A stretch of DNA of 64,000 nucleotides from Areca catechu. Its lineage: Eukaryota > Streptophyta > Magnoliopsida > Arecales > Arecaceae. Within the stretch, counting starts at the first letter, position 1, and each line of letters begins with the position of its first letter. Position numbers and translations under genes: made by a program. Positions 21,176 to 32,454 of this stretch are shown in pieces. The stretch lies in contig CM038038.1 of NCBI GenBank assembly GCA_021397845.1, forward strand, positions 66,572,748-66,636,747. Reading direction: 5' to 3'. The notes under the pieces are model-generated. The model worked only from the letters and a program-made list of their open reading frames with translations, made no database searches and was not told where the DNA came from.

Positions 21176-22431
21176 TGGATCTCTGATTGACCTTGCCCGA
21201 AGAATTAGGGTTTTCTGGTTTGTAATAAGGGTTGACATGGTCAACTCAATTTTAGTTGAGTCTGTATTTTCCTATAATTTAAATTTTGTTGAGTCATGTT
21301 GACTCAGTTCAAGTCTTAGGAGTGGTCTAGGTCTTCTACAAGGTGTCACATTTTCTCCCAAGACCAAGCAAGTGGGCGCCACACTCCCAGCCACACGCCT
21401 GAGTCCAGGGGGTGCCACATCTCCATCCAATATGCTTTGGTCCCCACACTACAAGATAGCAGGTCCCTTCTCTCATGCGCCACTTAAGGAGAAAATAATC
21501 TGGGATCAACAATTCAAGGGGGCGGCCAAAACATTTCCATAAGAGCCAAGCTATGTAAAGAAAGAAGCACTTCTTGGGGAGCACTTAAAGGGGGTGCCCA
21601 ATCCATGCCTAAAAAGCCCAAAGCAAAGATGGGAAGAACCATGACTTAGGGAGAAAGAAAAAGAGGTATCCAAAAGAGATGAGCCATGGAAGGAAAGAAA
21701 TTTTCTCTTGAAGAGCAAGGCTAGGAGGCGCCACCTACTTACCTTTTGGAGCCACCAATCAACACTTTAGGAACCTCTTGGCCGGCCATATGTGTGGGAA
21801 TTGATTCTACAATCCTAAATTGAAGATCCATCCTATTAGTCCCACATGGGAAGATGTAAAACCCTACCCTCTTGTAAAGTCCTATAAAATAAACCCCTCT
21901 TGTAAGTTTTAAAGATATCTGATGAATGAATCCAATTTATGTGTGAGCAAACTTTGTGTTTCTCTCTTTCGCACTTGCATCCAGGTGTTGAGCTCCATGA
22001 GGGAGTAAACCCGGGTTCCCCAGGAACCTTGAGGAGGTGTGAGATCTCCAACCCCAAAACCCTAGGTTAGCCACTTCACTTCCAAACCCTAGCCGCCCAT
22101 CATCCTCTTCTTTCCACCAAACCCTAGCCTACCCCATCTCTCACGGCCACTCTCTCCAAGTCAAGGCCGACCACCAGCATCCAGGTCCAGTCTGGATACT
22201 TCAGATTCAGAGCAATTCCTAGAGGAAGTCAGATCAGCCTCCAGGAGAATCCGGATTTCAGCAACATCAGCTTTCAAGTTCTTCTATCTGGTAAATCCTT
22301 CCTTGAGTATCTGGTTCCATAAATTGTTCTTCTTCTTTCAGATCTTGAGTTCAGGAGAAGCCAACTCTGCCAAAGGATCAGTATTGGAGGATTCATTGCG
22401 AAGATATCTGAATCTGGGGATCCAACAATCT
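21176..22431 (+). repeat. Element D 5' LTR, part 2
   Basis: Aligns along its whole length with the 3' LTR from about 37223 to 38478. A TATA box, CCTATAAAATAAACC, is at 21883-21890. The end is interrupted by element C at AATCT (22427-22431). Confidence 0.95.
21883..21890 (+). promoter_or_regulatory. TATA box of element D 5' LTR
   Basis: TATAAAAT, conserved at 37931-37938 in the other LTR. The downstream part of this LTR has been moved about 9 kb away by element C, so transcription of D from here would have to cross C. Confidence 0.65.
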
Positions 22432-24028
22432 TGATGCAGAACAAAGAACAAAGAAGCGTATGCGGAAGTAAAATTAAGATTAATTCTTTTTTTTTTATAT
22501 ATATTTTAGAAATTGGCTTCGACTCAAAGTAAAGCTAAACTACGTTGAAGGAAACTAGGTAAGGATTGAAAGCACAATTTAGAAGCAACTAAATTATCAG
22601 AGTAGTTCAGAAGTAACGGATCGCTGGGTTTGAGAAACTCCCAGACCTAGGGTTTCGCTCTGAACTTTCAACAGAACAGAAATAGAGAGAAGAGATGGTT
22701 TACTAACCAGACAGTGATCTTCTCAGGATTTTGGTGGAAGAACTCTCTCGAGCAGATTGTGGGATCCTCGGAGTCGGCTATCTTCGCAATGGATCCTCCA
22801 ATACTGGTCTCGAGGTTTGGTCGGCTTCTCCTGGACTCAAGATCTGGGAATGAAGAGGAACAAGTGAAGGAATTCAGAAACTCAAGAAAAGATCTTACCA
22901 GGTTGAAGAACTTGAAAGCCGAAGTTGCTGAAATCGAATTCTCCTGGAGGCCGATCTGACTTCCTCTTAGAATTGTTGTAGATCTGCAGTATCTGGACTG
23001 GAGCTGGATGCTGGTGGTCAGCCTGGACTTGGAGATGGTGGCCGTGAGAAGGGAAATAGACTAGGGCTTGGTGGAAAGAGAAGGGTGATGGCGGCTAGGG
23101 TTTGGGAATTGAGTGGCTAACCTAGGGTTTGGGGTTTTGGAGATCTCTCACCTCCTCAAGGTTCCAGGGGAACCCGGATTTACTCCCTCACGGAGCTCAA
23201 CACCTGGAAGCAAGTGCGGACAAGAGAAAACACAAGTTTGCTCAAGAAAAAATTTCTTTCATTCATCTCATTTTTGTAAACTTACAAGAGGGGTTTAATT
23301 TATAAGGCATTACAAGGGAGAAGGGTTTCACATCTTCCCATGTGGGACTAAAGGAGGGGATCTCCAAATTAGGGCAAATCCCTTACATATGGTCGGCCAA
23401 AATACCAAAAAAATAGGATTTGGGTTATAAATGGCAGGTAGATGGCGCCACCTTGCTTGGATTTTCAAGAAAAAATTTCTTCCTTCCCTGGATCAACTCT
23501 TTTGGACTCCTCCTTTTCTTCCTCCCTAAGTCAAGGCCCTTCCCATCTTTGTTTTGGATGCTTTTGGCAGGTAATGGGCACCCCTTGATGTTCTCTTCCA
23601 AGAGAAATTTCTTCCCTTCTTTGCTTGGAATTTCTTGGGAAAGTCTTGGCCGCCCCCCTTGATTTGTGCTCTCTTGGTGGACTTCTCTTTATTTGGTGCA
23701 TGAAAGAAGGAAGTTGCCATCTATGGAGTGGGGACCAAAAGCTGCTGGATGTGGATATGGCGCCCCCTGGACTGGGAGTGTGGCTGGGAGTGTGGTGTCC
23801 ACTTGCCTGGTCTTGGAAGAAAGTGTAACATCCCATTTTGAAACCCTAGTCCACTACTGAGTCAACATGACTCAACAAAATAAAATGCAGGTAATATAGA
23901 CTCAAGCTAAATTAAGTTGATCTAGTCAACTCTTATTAAAAACCAAAAAACCCTAATTCTTCGGGCAAGGTTAATCAGAGATCCAGATGGAGCTCTGAAG
24001 TCTTCTTCTGAGTCTGGTGCCCGCACCA
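22432..24028 (-). repeat. Element C 3' LTR (1,597 bp)
   Basis: Plus-strand ends TGATGCAGAAC and GCCCGCACCA. The internal side is ATTCTCCC, the purine tract on the minus strand. It is nearly identical to 29627-31228. Confidence 0.96.
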
Positions 24029-24081
24029 ATTCTCCCAGGGTGGGAGGAACTCGACCCTGTCGAGTATGGATCAAGTTGGCT

Positions 24082-25794
24082 CTAGTATCTCTCCAAGAGG
24101 TCTGGGTCCAGCTCTTGTAACTCTTCTCGGGAGATCCAAGAGTCATCAGAATCTGGCCTTCCTAGCCAGCGGACCAGGTATCTTTGGTATCCTCGATTAC
24201 GAGTAGAGATAACCTGATCATCCAGGATCTTTTCAATCTGCTCTTTCCTCATAGGCCAATTTGTTGGTGGACACACAGGGTCAGGTTCACTCTCAAGAGC
24301 AGGATTAGGTTCAAAAGCCTCACTAGGAATCATAGCTGGCTCCCTATACTCTACTAGGTCTTTAATGTTGAAAGTGGAGCTAATGCCTAGTTCTGGAGGC
24401 AACTCGAGCACATAGGCATTGGATCCTACTCTCTTTACCACTCTAAATGGTCCAGCTCCCCTAGCATGTAACTTTCTAACGATTCCAGGAGGAAACCATT
24501 CAGGCCTTAACCTAATCATTACATAGTCTCCTTCGTCAAAAGTTTTGACTCGCCTTTGAGAATCAGCCAATTTCTTATAAGTTTCGTTACTTAAATTTAT
24601 TTTGGCTTGAATTTCTTTATGGAAGTCTTTTATATGCTGTGCAAAAACTTCGGCAGACTCGGAGACCCGTGTGTGGACTGGTAAAGGAGCTAGGTCAAGA
24701 GGTGTGTGGGGTTTGTAACCATGCACAATTTCAAATGGACTCTTACCCGTAGACCTATTGACCGAGTCATTATATGCAAATTCAGCTCTAGGTAAGTATA
24801 AATCCCAGTTCCTAATGTTTTCACCAACAAGACACCTTAGCAGATTGCCTAAACTACGGTTCACTACTTCGGTTTGGCCGTCAGTCTGGGGATGATAGGC
24901 AGTTGAAAACTTAAGTTTCGTCCCTAACTTATGCCAAAGGGTTTTCCAGAAATAGCTGGTGAACCGAACATCCCTATCTGAAACAATGGTCTTGGGTAGG
25001 CCATGGAGTCGAACTATCTCATTAAAGAACAGGGTGGCTACCTTAGACGCATTAAATGTTTGGGAACATGGCAAGAAATGGGCCATCTTGGAAAATCGGT
25101 CTACTACAACACAGATAGAGTCATGCCTCCTTTGGGTCTTAGGCAAACCTAACACAAAGTCCATGCTCACATCTTGCCAAGGACGATCTGGGACAGGGAG
25201 TAGGGTATAAAGGCCGGTGTTCTGTTTTCGCTGTTTGGCAACAGCGCAGGTCCGACACCTAGCCACAATGTGTGCTACATCTCTTTTTAAGCTAGGCTAG
25301 AAAAAATGGTCTTCAATAGCCAGGGTGGTCTTATCTTTTCCGAAATGGCCAGCTAAACCTCCCGCATGAGTTTCCCAAATCAAGAATTCCCTAAGAGAGG
25401 TTCTAGGGATGCAAAGCCTATTCTTAAAGAACAGAAAGCCATCTAAAAGGGAATAATCCTTATGTTCACTAGATGGTCCTTGAGTTAGATCCTGGTACAC
25501 AGTCTTGAAATCCGGATACGACTCATATTCTTCTTTGATTTGCTCAAACCCTATGACTTCAGCCCTAACAGAATTCAACAACAAAGATCGACGACTAAGG
25601 GCATCAGCTACCTTATTTTCAGACCCAGCCTTATGCTTCAAAACAAAAGTATAGGACTGGATATACTCTACCCACTTAGCATGCCTAGGGTTAAGCTTCT
25701 TCTGAGAATTCAAGAATCTAAGAGCCTCATGGTCCGAAAATAGCACAAATTCTTGCTGTAGTAAATAATATCTCCAGTAACGCAAAGCTTGCAC
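24082..25794 (-). pseudogene. pol: Element C pol: RNase H end, integrase and chromodomain
   Basis: One phase from 25794 to 24082, broken by a single stop at 25294-25296 (a TGG in element D is TAG here). Contents in order: RNase H end with HKAGSENKVADALSRR; HHCC zinc domain (HAGGLAGHF ... CRTCAVAK); catalytic core with MDFVLGLPKTQ, SDRDVRFTSYFW and HPQTDGQTEVVNR; the GAGPFRVVKRVGSNAYVLEL module; and a chromodomain at the end with YLVRWLGRPDSDDSW. It ends LLERY then TAG. The enzyme would insert the element's DNA copy, and the chromodomain would guide it to marked chromatin. Confidence 0.9.
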
Positions 25795-25806
25795 TACTGC
25801 GTAAAA

Positions 25807-26534
25807 TTACTTATCATAGGTAGAATACCTAAGCTTAGCATCATTAAGTTTTTCACTAAAGAATGCTACGGGATGGTTCTCTTGGCTTAGGACCCCACCT
25901 ATACCTACTCCTGAAGCATCACAGGCAACCTCAAATACCTTTGTAAAGTCTGGAAGTCTCAAAATGGGTGCCTGGGTTATCCTATCCTTAAGATCTAGGA
26001 AGGCTTTATGGGCTGCTTTGGTCCACTGAAATTCTCCCTTCCTGATGCAGTCTGTGATAGGAGCAACTACGGTACTAAACCCCTTGATGAATCGCCTATA
26101 GAAGGTAGCCAAGCCATGGAAACTTCTGACTTCATGCACACTAGTCGGCTCTGGCCATTCTACTATGGACCTAATCTTTTCAGGATCGGCAGCCACGCCG
26201 TCAGGGGTTACAACAAATCCAAGGAAAATAATCCTACTGGTCATAAATTCACACTTCTTGAGATTACCGTAGAGACTATCATTCCTCAAAACTTGACAGA
26301 CTTGTCTAAGGTGGCCTAGGTGATCTGCAGGGGTCTTACTATAGATCAGGATATCATCAAAATAGACCACTACAAACTTCCCTATGAAAGCTCTAAGTAC
26401 CTGGGTCATAATCCTCATGAAAGTACTAGGGGCATTGGACAACCCAAAAGGCATAACAACCCATTCATAGAGACCATCCTTAGTTTTGAAGGCTGTTTTC
26501 CACTCGTCCCCTGGTCTAATCCTAACCTGATGAT
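25807..26534 (-). pseudogene. pol: Element C pol: second half of reverse transcriptase and start of RNase H
   Basis: After a 1-base deletion near 26535 (AGCGGCATC here, AGCGACTATC in element D), the frame continues through MPFGLSNAPSTFM. The intact polymerase motif YFDDILIYS follows (YFDD codons at 26353-26364), then CEFMTSRIIFLGFVV and the RNase H start with ACDASGVGIGGVL. It stops at a TAA codon near 25804, where element D has GAA (Glu). All catalytic residues seen are normal, so only the frameshift and stops prevent function. Confidence 0.9.
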
Positions 26535-28727
26535 GCCGCTCTTGAGATCAATTTTAGAAAAAACCATGGCACCGGCCATCATATCAAGCATGTCATCTAG
26601 TCTAGGGATGGGGAACCTATACTTGATTGTGATCTTATTGATGGCACGACTGTCAACACACATCCTCCACGTGCCATCCTTCTTCGGGGTTAGAAGTGCA
26701 GGGACTGCACAAGGGCTAAGACTCTCTCTAATGAACCCCTTCCTCAATAATTCGCCAACCTGCTTTTGCAGTTCTTTATGCTCAGATGGATTCATCCTAT
26801 AATGGGGCAAGTTGGGTAAAGTAGCTCCTGGGACTAAATCTATGGAATGCTGAATATCCCTAAGAGGTGGAAGGTGGTCTGGCAGGTCCTCGGGAAAAAC
26901 ATCATCAAATTCTTCTAATAAAGACTTAACTTCCTGAGGAGGCTCTGAGGGTGTAGGAGTCCTAAGTTCCTTAGCAGTCAACATCCAAATGGGTGAACCA
27001 CTATGAATTTCTTGTTCTAGATCCTTGGCACTAATTAGGTTCACTCCAGTCTTCATTTCTCTGACCTTACTAGTTCCTTTAGCTACCTTGTCCTTAGGAG
27101 GGACTGAATGGATTGTGATTTTCTTCCCATTGAAACTAAAGACACAGGTGTTGGATTTTCCTAAGAGGGTGGCATCATGATCATACAACCAAAGTCTTCC
27201 AAGAATTATACTGCTCACCCCCATGGGCAAGACATCACACCAAATCTTTTCTTGATAGGATTGCATTTGGATTTGGACCTGACATCTAGACTGGATGGGT
27301 ATAGAGGTAGAGTCTACCCAAGAAACCTTATAGGGGTTGGGGTGGGGGACTGGGGTTAAGCCTAACATTTTGACAGTGCTAGTAGAAATGGCATTCACAC
27401 AGCTCCCACTATCTATGATGATTTTACAAACCTTATCCCCTAGTTTAAGGAAAGTCTGTAGGATGTTGGTCCTACGCCAATCTTCCTGAACTTTAGTCTG
27501 GGACAGGATGCATCTTACAACCCCTAAGTGGTCAGATTCAGTGGATTCTTCCTCTCCTTCATACTCATCAACCAAATTCATTCCGGCCTCATAAACTTCT
27601 TCTTCAAACTCCTCATTAGGCTCGGAACTCTCTTCTCCTCCCTCTTCTATATATAGGGATCTATGAGGGCACTGGCTAGAAACATGACCTACCTTATGAC
27701 ACTTGAAACAAGCTATGGCTGTGCACTGAGTGGAGATATGACCGGGCTTCTGGCACTTAAAACAGATGATACTAGGGGTTCTCTGGGTGTCAGGTGCCTT
27801 ACCTTTGTCCAGGGGCCTAGGGGTGGGGATACCCTGATTAGGCTTGCTAGGGGTAACCTGGCTAGGTCCATTTCTTGGGATTGGGGCACTAACCCTAGAT
27901 GGCATGGGTCCTCTCTGAAACTTCTCAGTGTTCAGTGCAATCTGATAGGCTTGGTCTAGGTCAGTAACCTCTCTCAGAAACAACTCTCTCTTAATATCTT
28001 CCCTAAGTCCAGCCCTAAATCTAGACAAAGTGACCTCATGGGCTTCACTCACATCACATCTCATCAGGTATTCATCAAAGGTGGTTATGTAGTCTGAAAC
28101 AGATTGGTTCCCTTGTTTCAAAGTCTGCCATTGGTCTAACAGATTTTGCTGGTATGAAATGGGTAGGTACTTGTCTCTAAGTTTCTCTTTCATACCCTGC
28201 CAAGTGGTTATGGGCTCTACATTTCGTCTTCTAGTGGTCAGCTCAATGTTCCCCCAGTATAACCTAGCTTGACGTATTAATTTCATCTTGGCAAACTTGA
28301 ATTTCCTCTCCTCAGACATGGCATACCACTCAAAGTACTGGTCCATCTCACCCTCCCAATCAGAATACACCTTAGGATTTAGGCTACCATCAAAAGTGGG
28401 TGCATCTAACTTAATGTTCCGAATGAACCTATCATCTCTATCCTCAGGTTCTGGGTCAGGCCTCCTATGATTAGGTTCAGGGTCTCGGTATAAAGGTCTT
28501 CTAGGCTCTTGGTGTGGGTGAGGTTGAGGCACATTAAAATCTGGGTCAGGAGTCCAATTTCGATGCCTAGGTTCCTCAAGTACTTGGACTCGATCCCTAA
28601 GCTGGGCAAAATTCTCATTCATATCCTGACTTAATTTGTTCATACTCTCTGTAAGAGCTCTAACCATGGCCTCTAAATCAGGTTGGGCTTGACCAGGTTG
28701 GTAGGGTACTCCATTTCGGGTAGACAT
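26535..28727 (-). CDS. gag-pol: Element C gag, protease and first half of reverse transcriptase
   Basis: A long uninterrupted frame starting MSTRNGVPYQPGQ (28727), running to the frameshift near 26535. Order: coiled-coil N-terminus with a conserved VQVLEEPRHRNW; the retrotransposon gag domain (WEGEMDQYFEWY ... ARLYWGNIEL ... SVSDYITTFDEYL); two CCHC zinc knuckles (CFKCQKPGHISTQC, CFKCHKVGHVSSQC) near residues 320-355; an acidic linker with VDEYEGEEE; the protease with IIIDSGSCVNAIS near residue 440; and RT motifs LRKGFIRESLSPCAVPALL and MCVDSRAINKITIKYR. Gag and pol share one frame, as in many chromoviruses, so protease cleavage rather than frameshifting separates them. I start at the second Met because it is shared with D and H. 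Confidence 0.92.
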
Positions 28728-28742
28728 GATGCAAGCAAACAC

Positions 28743-29610
28743 ACAAAATGAGACTCAACTGAATGACTATGGGCTAACTAGACCTAGAGCCCAAACTAGA
28801 TGCCCAATCAGAGTGGCAAGCTAGCCTGTAGTAACTCAGGACTCAGCCAGGCAGGTGTAAGGGGAGTGTTAGGTCCCTGAATGCCAATCCTAGACACCAA
28901 TCAGAGATTGGCCAGGTAGGCGGACCAGCACACAAGCCCTTCGGGATGGAATCCCTGAACCACCGTTCTAGACACTGAGTACAAAGCACACACAGAGTAA
29001 CCAGACAAACTGACTCAACACTAGCCTTGACCCGACTTGTTGATGTCCCTAGCCCACTAGGGCAAATTAGGTCTAATCAATTTTAGATTAAAGGCTTAGG
29101 TTCGAATGAAGGGGTGGTGGTTTTGGGCTAAGGAGAGGTTATCAACTCCTCCCCTTATCTTAGATGCTCAAATGCCCTTAAGTTGAATTAAGAGATGAAC
29201 ACTCAAAAATAAATGGATTGCAGAACACAAAAACAGAGTTGCAGTAATTTAATTCTCAGAAATCGCACGGAAACCAATAAATCATGAGAAAATTATGAAA
29301 ATTAGTCTCAATTATACTGGTTTCAACAAAATAAAAATCACTAAATTTAGAGTTACCTGCAGTGAGAAATAATTCCTGTAACAGGATAATTACGGACTGA
29401 AAATAGAGCACTTCCCCATTTATAATTTCTGCTACGAAGTTGTAACCCAACGGATCCCCTACACACCCTAGGAACACCCCGTGGAATCGGAAGAGGAGGT
29501 TTGCACCTCGCTTCGTTCCTAGGACCGGACGTCCTGGGGAGTCTACTTCGAGCAGACAAAGTAAAAAGAGAGGGACTCAAACAGGCAATCAAACAGAAAC
29601 CCTAGACAGG
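28743..29610 (-). other. Element C untranslated leader
   Basis: Lies between the primer site and gag start. It carries the family's conserved blocks: inverted repeat CCCTAG/CTAGGG near 29050, hairpin CCAATCAGAGATTGG at 28897-28911, and the AACACTCCCC block near 28865. No coding potential is seen. Confidence 0.75.
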
Positions 29611-29622
29611 GCTCTGATACCA
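29611..29622 (-). promoter_or_regulatory. Primer binding site of element C
   Basis: The minus strand reads TGGTATCAGAGC, complementary to the 3' end of plant initiator tRNA-Met, four bases after the LTR. Confidence 0.95.
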
Positions 29623-29626
29623 AAAA

Positions 29627-31228
29627 TGATGCAGAACAAAGAACAAAGAAGCGTATGCGGAAGTAAAATTAAGATTAATTCTTTTTTTTTTTTTTATATA
29701 TATTTCAGAAATTGGCTTCGACTCAAAGTAAAGCTAAACTACGTTGAAGGAAACTAGGTAAGGATTGAAAGCACAATTTAGAAGCAACTAAATTATCAGA
29801 GTAGTTCAGAAGTAACGGATCGCTGGGGGTTGAGAAACTCCCAGACCTAGGGTTTCGCTCTGAACTTTCAACAGAACAGAAATAGAGAGAAGAGATGGTT
29901 TACTAACCAGACAGTGATCTTCTCAGGATTTTGGTGGAAGAACTCTCTCGAGCAGATTGTGGGATCCTCGGAGTCGGCTATCTTCGTAATGGATCCTCCA
30001 ATACTGGTCTCGAGGTTTGGTCGGCTTCTCCTGGACTCAAGATCTGGGAATGAAGAGGAACAAGTGAAGGAATTCAGAAACTCAAGAAAAGATCTTACCA
30101 GGTTGAAGAACTTGAAAGCCGAAGTTGCTGAAATCGAATTCTCCTGGAGGCCGATCTGACTTCCTCTTAGAATTGTTGTAGATCTGCAGTATCTGGACAG
30201 GAGCTGGATGCTGGTGGTCGGCCTGGACTTGGAGATGGTGGCCGTGAGAAGGGAAATAGACTAGGGCTTGGTGGAAAGAGAAGGGTGATGGAGGCTAGGG
30301 TTTGGGAATTGAGTGGCTAACCTAGGGTTTGGGGTTTTGGAGATCTCTCACCTCCTCAAGGTTCCAGGGGAACCCGGATTTACTCCCTCACGGAGCTCAA
30401 CACCTGGAAGCAAGTGCGGACAAGAGAAAACACAAGTTTGCTCAAGAAAAAATTTCTTTCATTCATCTCATTTTTGTAAACTTACAAGAGGGGTTTAATT
30501 TATAAGGCATTACAAGGAAGAAGGGTTTCACATCTTCCCATATGGGACTAAAGGAGGGGATCTCCAAATTAGGGCAAATCCCTTACATATGGTCGGCCAA
30601 AATACCAAAAAAATAGGATTTGGGTTATAAATGGCAGGTAGATGGCGCCACCTTGCTTGGATTTTCAAGAAAAATTTTCTTCCTTCCCTGGATCAACTCT
30701 TTTGGACTCCTCCTTTTCTTCCTCCCTAAGTCAAGGCCCTTCCCATCTTTGTTTTGGATGCTTTTGGCAGGTAATGGGCGCCCCTTGATGTTCTCTTCCA
30801 AGAGAAATTTCTTCCCTTCTTTGCTTGGAATTTCTTGGGAAAGTCTTGGCTGCCCCCCTTGATTTGTGCTCTCTTGGTGGACTTCTCTTTATTTGGTGCA
30901 TGAAAGAAGGAAGTTGCCATCTGTGGAGTGGGGACCAAAAGCTGCTGGATGTGGATATGGCGCCCCCTGGACTGGGAGTGTGGCTGGGAGTGTGGTGTCC
31001 ACTTGCCTGGTCTTGGAAGAAAGTGTAACATCCCATTTTGAAACCCTAGTCCACTACTGAGTCAACATGACTCAACAAAATAAAATGCAGGTAATATAGA
31101 CTCAAGCTAAATTAAGTTGATCTAGTCAACTCTTATTAAAAACCAAAAAACCCTAATTCTTTGGGCAAGGTTAATCAGAGATCCAGATGGAGCTCTGAAG
31201 TCTTCTTCTGAGTCTGGTGCCCGCACCA
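29627..31228 (-). repeat. Element C 5' LTR (1,602 bp)
   Basis: Mate of 22432-24028. A TATA-like TTATAAATTAAACC on the minus strand is at 30497-30505. A poly(T) tract near 29683-29695 is longer than in the mate. Confidence 0.96.
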
Positions 31229-31233
31229 AATCT

Positions 31234-31559
31234 GCTCAAGAGAGTCCTTCCACTAAACTCTGTGAAGATCACTGCCTGGTCGGTAATCCTTCTCTTCTCT
31301 TTACTTCTGTCCTGTTGAAAGTTCAGAGCGAAACCCTAGGTCTGGGAGTTTCTCAACCCCAGCGATCCTTTACTTCTGAACTACTCTGATAACCTAGTTT
31401 CTTTAAATTGTGGTTTCAATTATTACATAGTTTCTTTCAATTTAGCTTAACTTTCCTTTGAGTCAAAGCCGACTTCTGAAAATATTAAAAAAAATAACAA
31501 AAAAAAAGAATTAGTCTTAATTTACTTCCGCATCGCTTCACCTCTTTTGTTTTGCATCA
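31234..31559 (+). repeat. Element D 5' LTR, part 3
   Basis: Matches 38479-38804 of the 3' LTR and ends TTTTGCATCA. It is directly followed by the primer site. Confidence 0.95.
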
Positions 31560-31563
31560 TTTT

Positions 31564-31575
31564 TGGTATCAGAGC
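31564..31575 (+). promoter_or_regulatory. Primer binding site of element D
   Basis: TGGTATCAGAGC four bases after the LTR end, of initiator tRNA-Met type. Confidence 0.95.
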
Positions 31576-32454
31576 CCTGTCTAGGGTTTCTGATTTGCTT
31601 GCATGCTTTGAGTATCTCTCTTTTACTTTGTATGCTCGAAGTAGACTCGCCAGGATGTCCGGTCCTAGGAACGAAGCAAGGTGCAAGCCTCCTCTTTCCA
31701 TTCCATGAGGTGTTCCTAGGGCGTGTAGGAGATCCGCTGGGTTACAACTTCGTAGCAGGAATTGTAAACGAGGGAAGCATTCTATTTTCAGTCTGTAACT
31801 ATCTTGTTGCAGGAATTGTTTCTCATTGTAGGTAACTCCAAATTGCATGATTTTTATTTTGCTAGAACAATTATAATTGAAACTATTTTACATAATTTTA
31901 ATGTGATTTATTGGTTTCCGTGAAATTTCTGAGAGTTAAATTACAGCAACTATGTTTCTATGTTTCTGCAATTCAATTATTTTGAGTGATCATCTCCTAA
32001 TTCATCTTAAGGGCAATTGAGCATCTAAGATAAGGGGAGGAGTTGATAACCTCTCCTTAGCCCAAAACCACCACCCATTCATTCGATCCTAAGCCTAATT
32101 TTAAAATTTATTAGACTTAATTTGCCCTAGTGGGCTAGGGACATCGACAAGTCGGGTCAAGGCTAGTATTGAGTCAGTTTGTCTAGTTACTCTGTGTGTG
32201 CTTTATACTCAGTGTCTAGAACGGTGGTTCAGGGATTCTATCCTGAAGGGCTTGTGTGCTGGTCTGCCTACCTGGCCAATCACTGATTGGTGTCTAGGAT
32301 TGGCATCTAGGGACCTAACACTCCCCTTACACCTGCCTGGCTGAGTCCCGAGTTACTACAGGCTAGCTTGCCACTCTGATTGGGCATCTAGTTTGGGCTC
32401 TAGGTCTAGTTAGCCCGCAGTTTAGTCTCATTTGGTATGTTTGCTTGCATCATC
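31576..32454 (+). other. Element D untranslated leader
   Basis: A non-coding leader of about 880 nt. It has the CCCTAGTGGGCTAGGG inverted repeat near 32131-32146, the almost perfect palindrome CCAATCACTGATTGG at 32276-32290, and the AACACTCCCC block near 32320. The small reading frame at 31563-31835 has no support as a gene. Confidence 0.75.

Larger units (their letters stand above)
22432..31228 (-). mobile_element. Element C: youngest, nearly intact chromodomain Ty3/gypsy element
   Basis: Full-length 8,797-bp element on the minus strand. LTRs are 22432-24028 (1,597 bp) and 29627-31228 (1,602 bp), TSD AATCT at 22427-22431 and 31229-31233. The 3' LTR of D shows the empty target (CCAACAATCTGCTC). 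About 14 substitutions separate the LTRs by eye, under 1 percent, plus small length changes in a poly(T) tract. Gag, protease, RT, RNase H, integrase and chromodomain are all present, with only one frameshift and two internal stops. Motif wording of RT and integrase is closer to Reina/Galadriel-type chromoviruses than to Tekay, but the lineage is an inference. Confidence 0.96.

Noticed and set aside
23526..31060. Paired frames near 23.6 and 30.8 kb
   Set aside because: They lie in the two LTRs of element C and are not genes.
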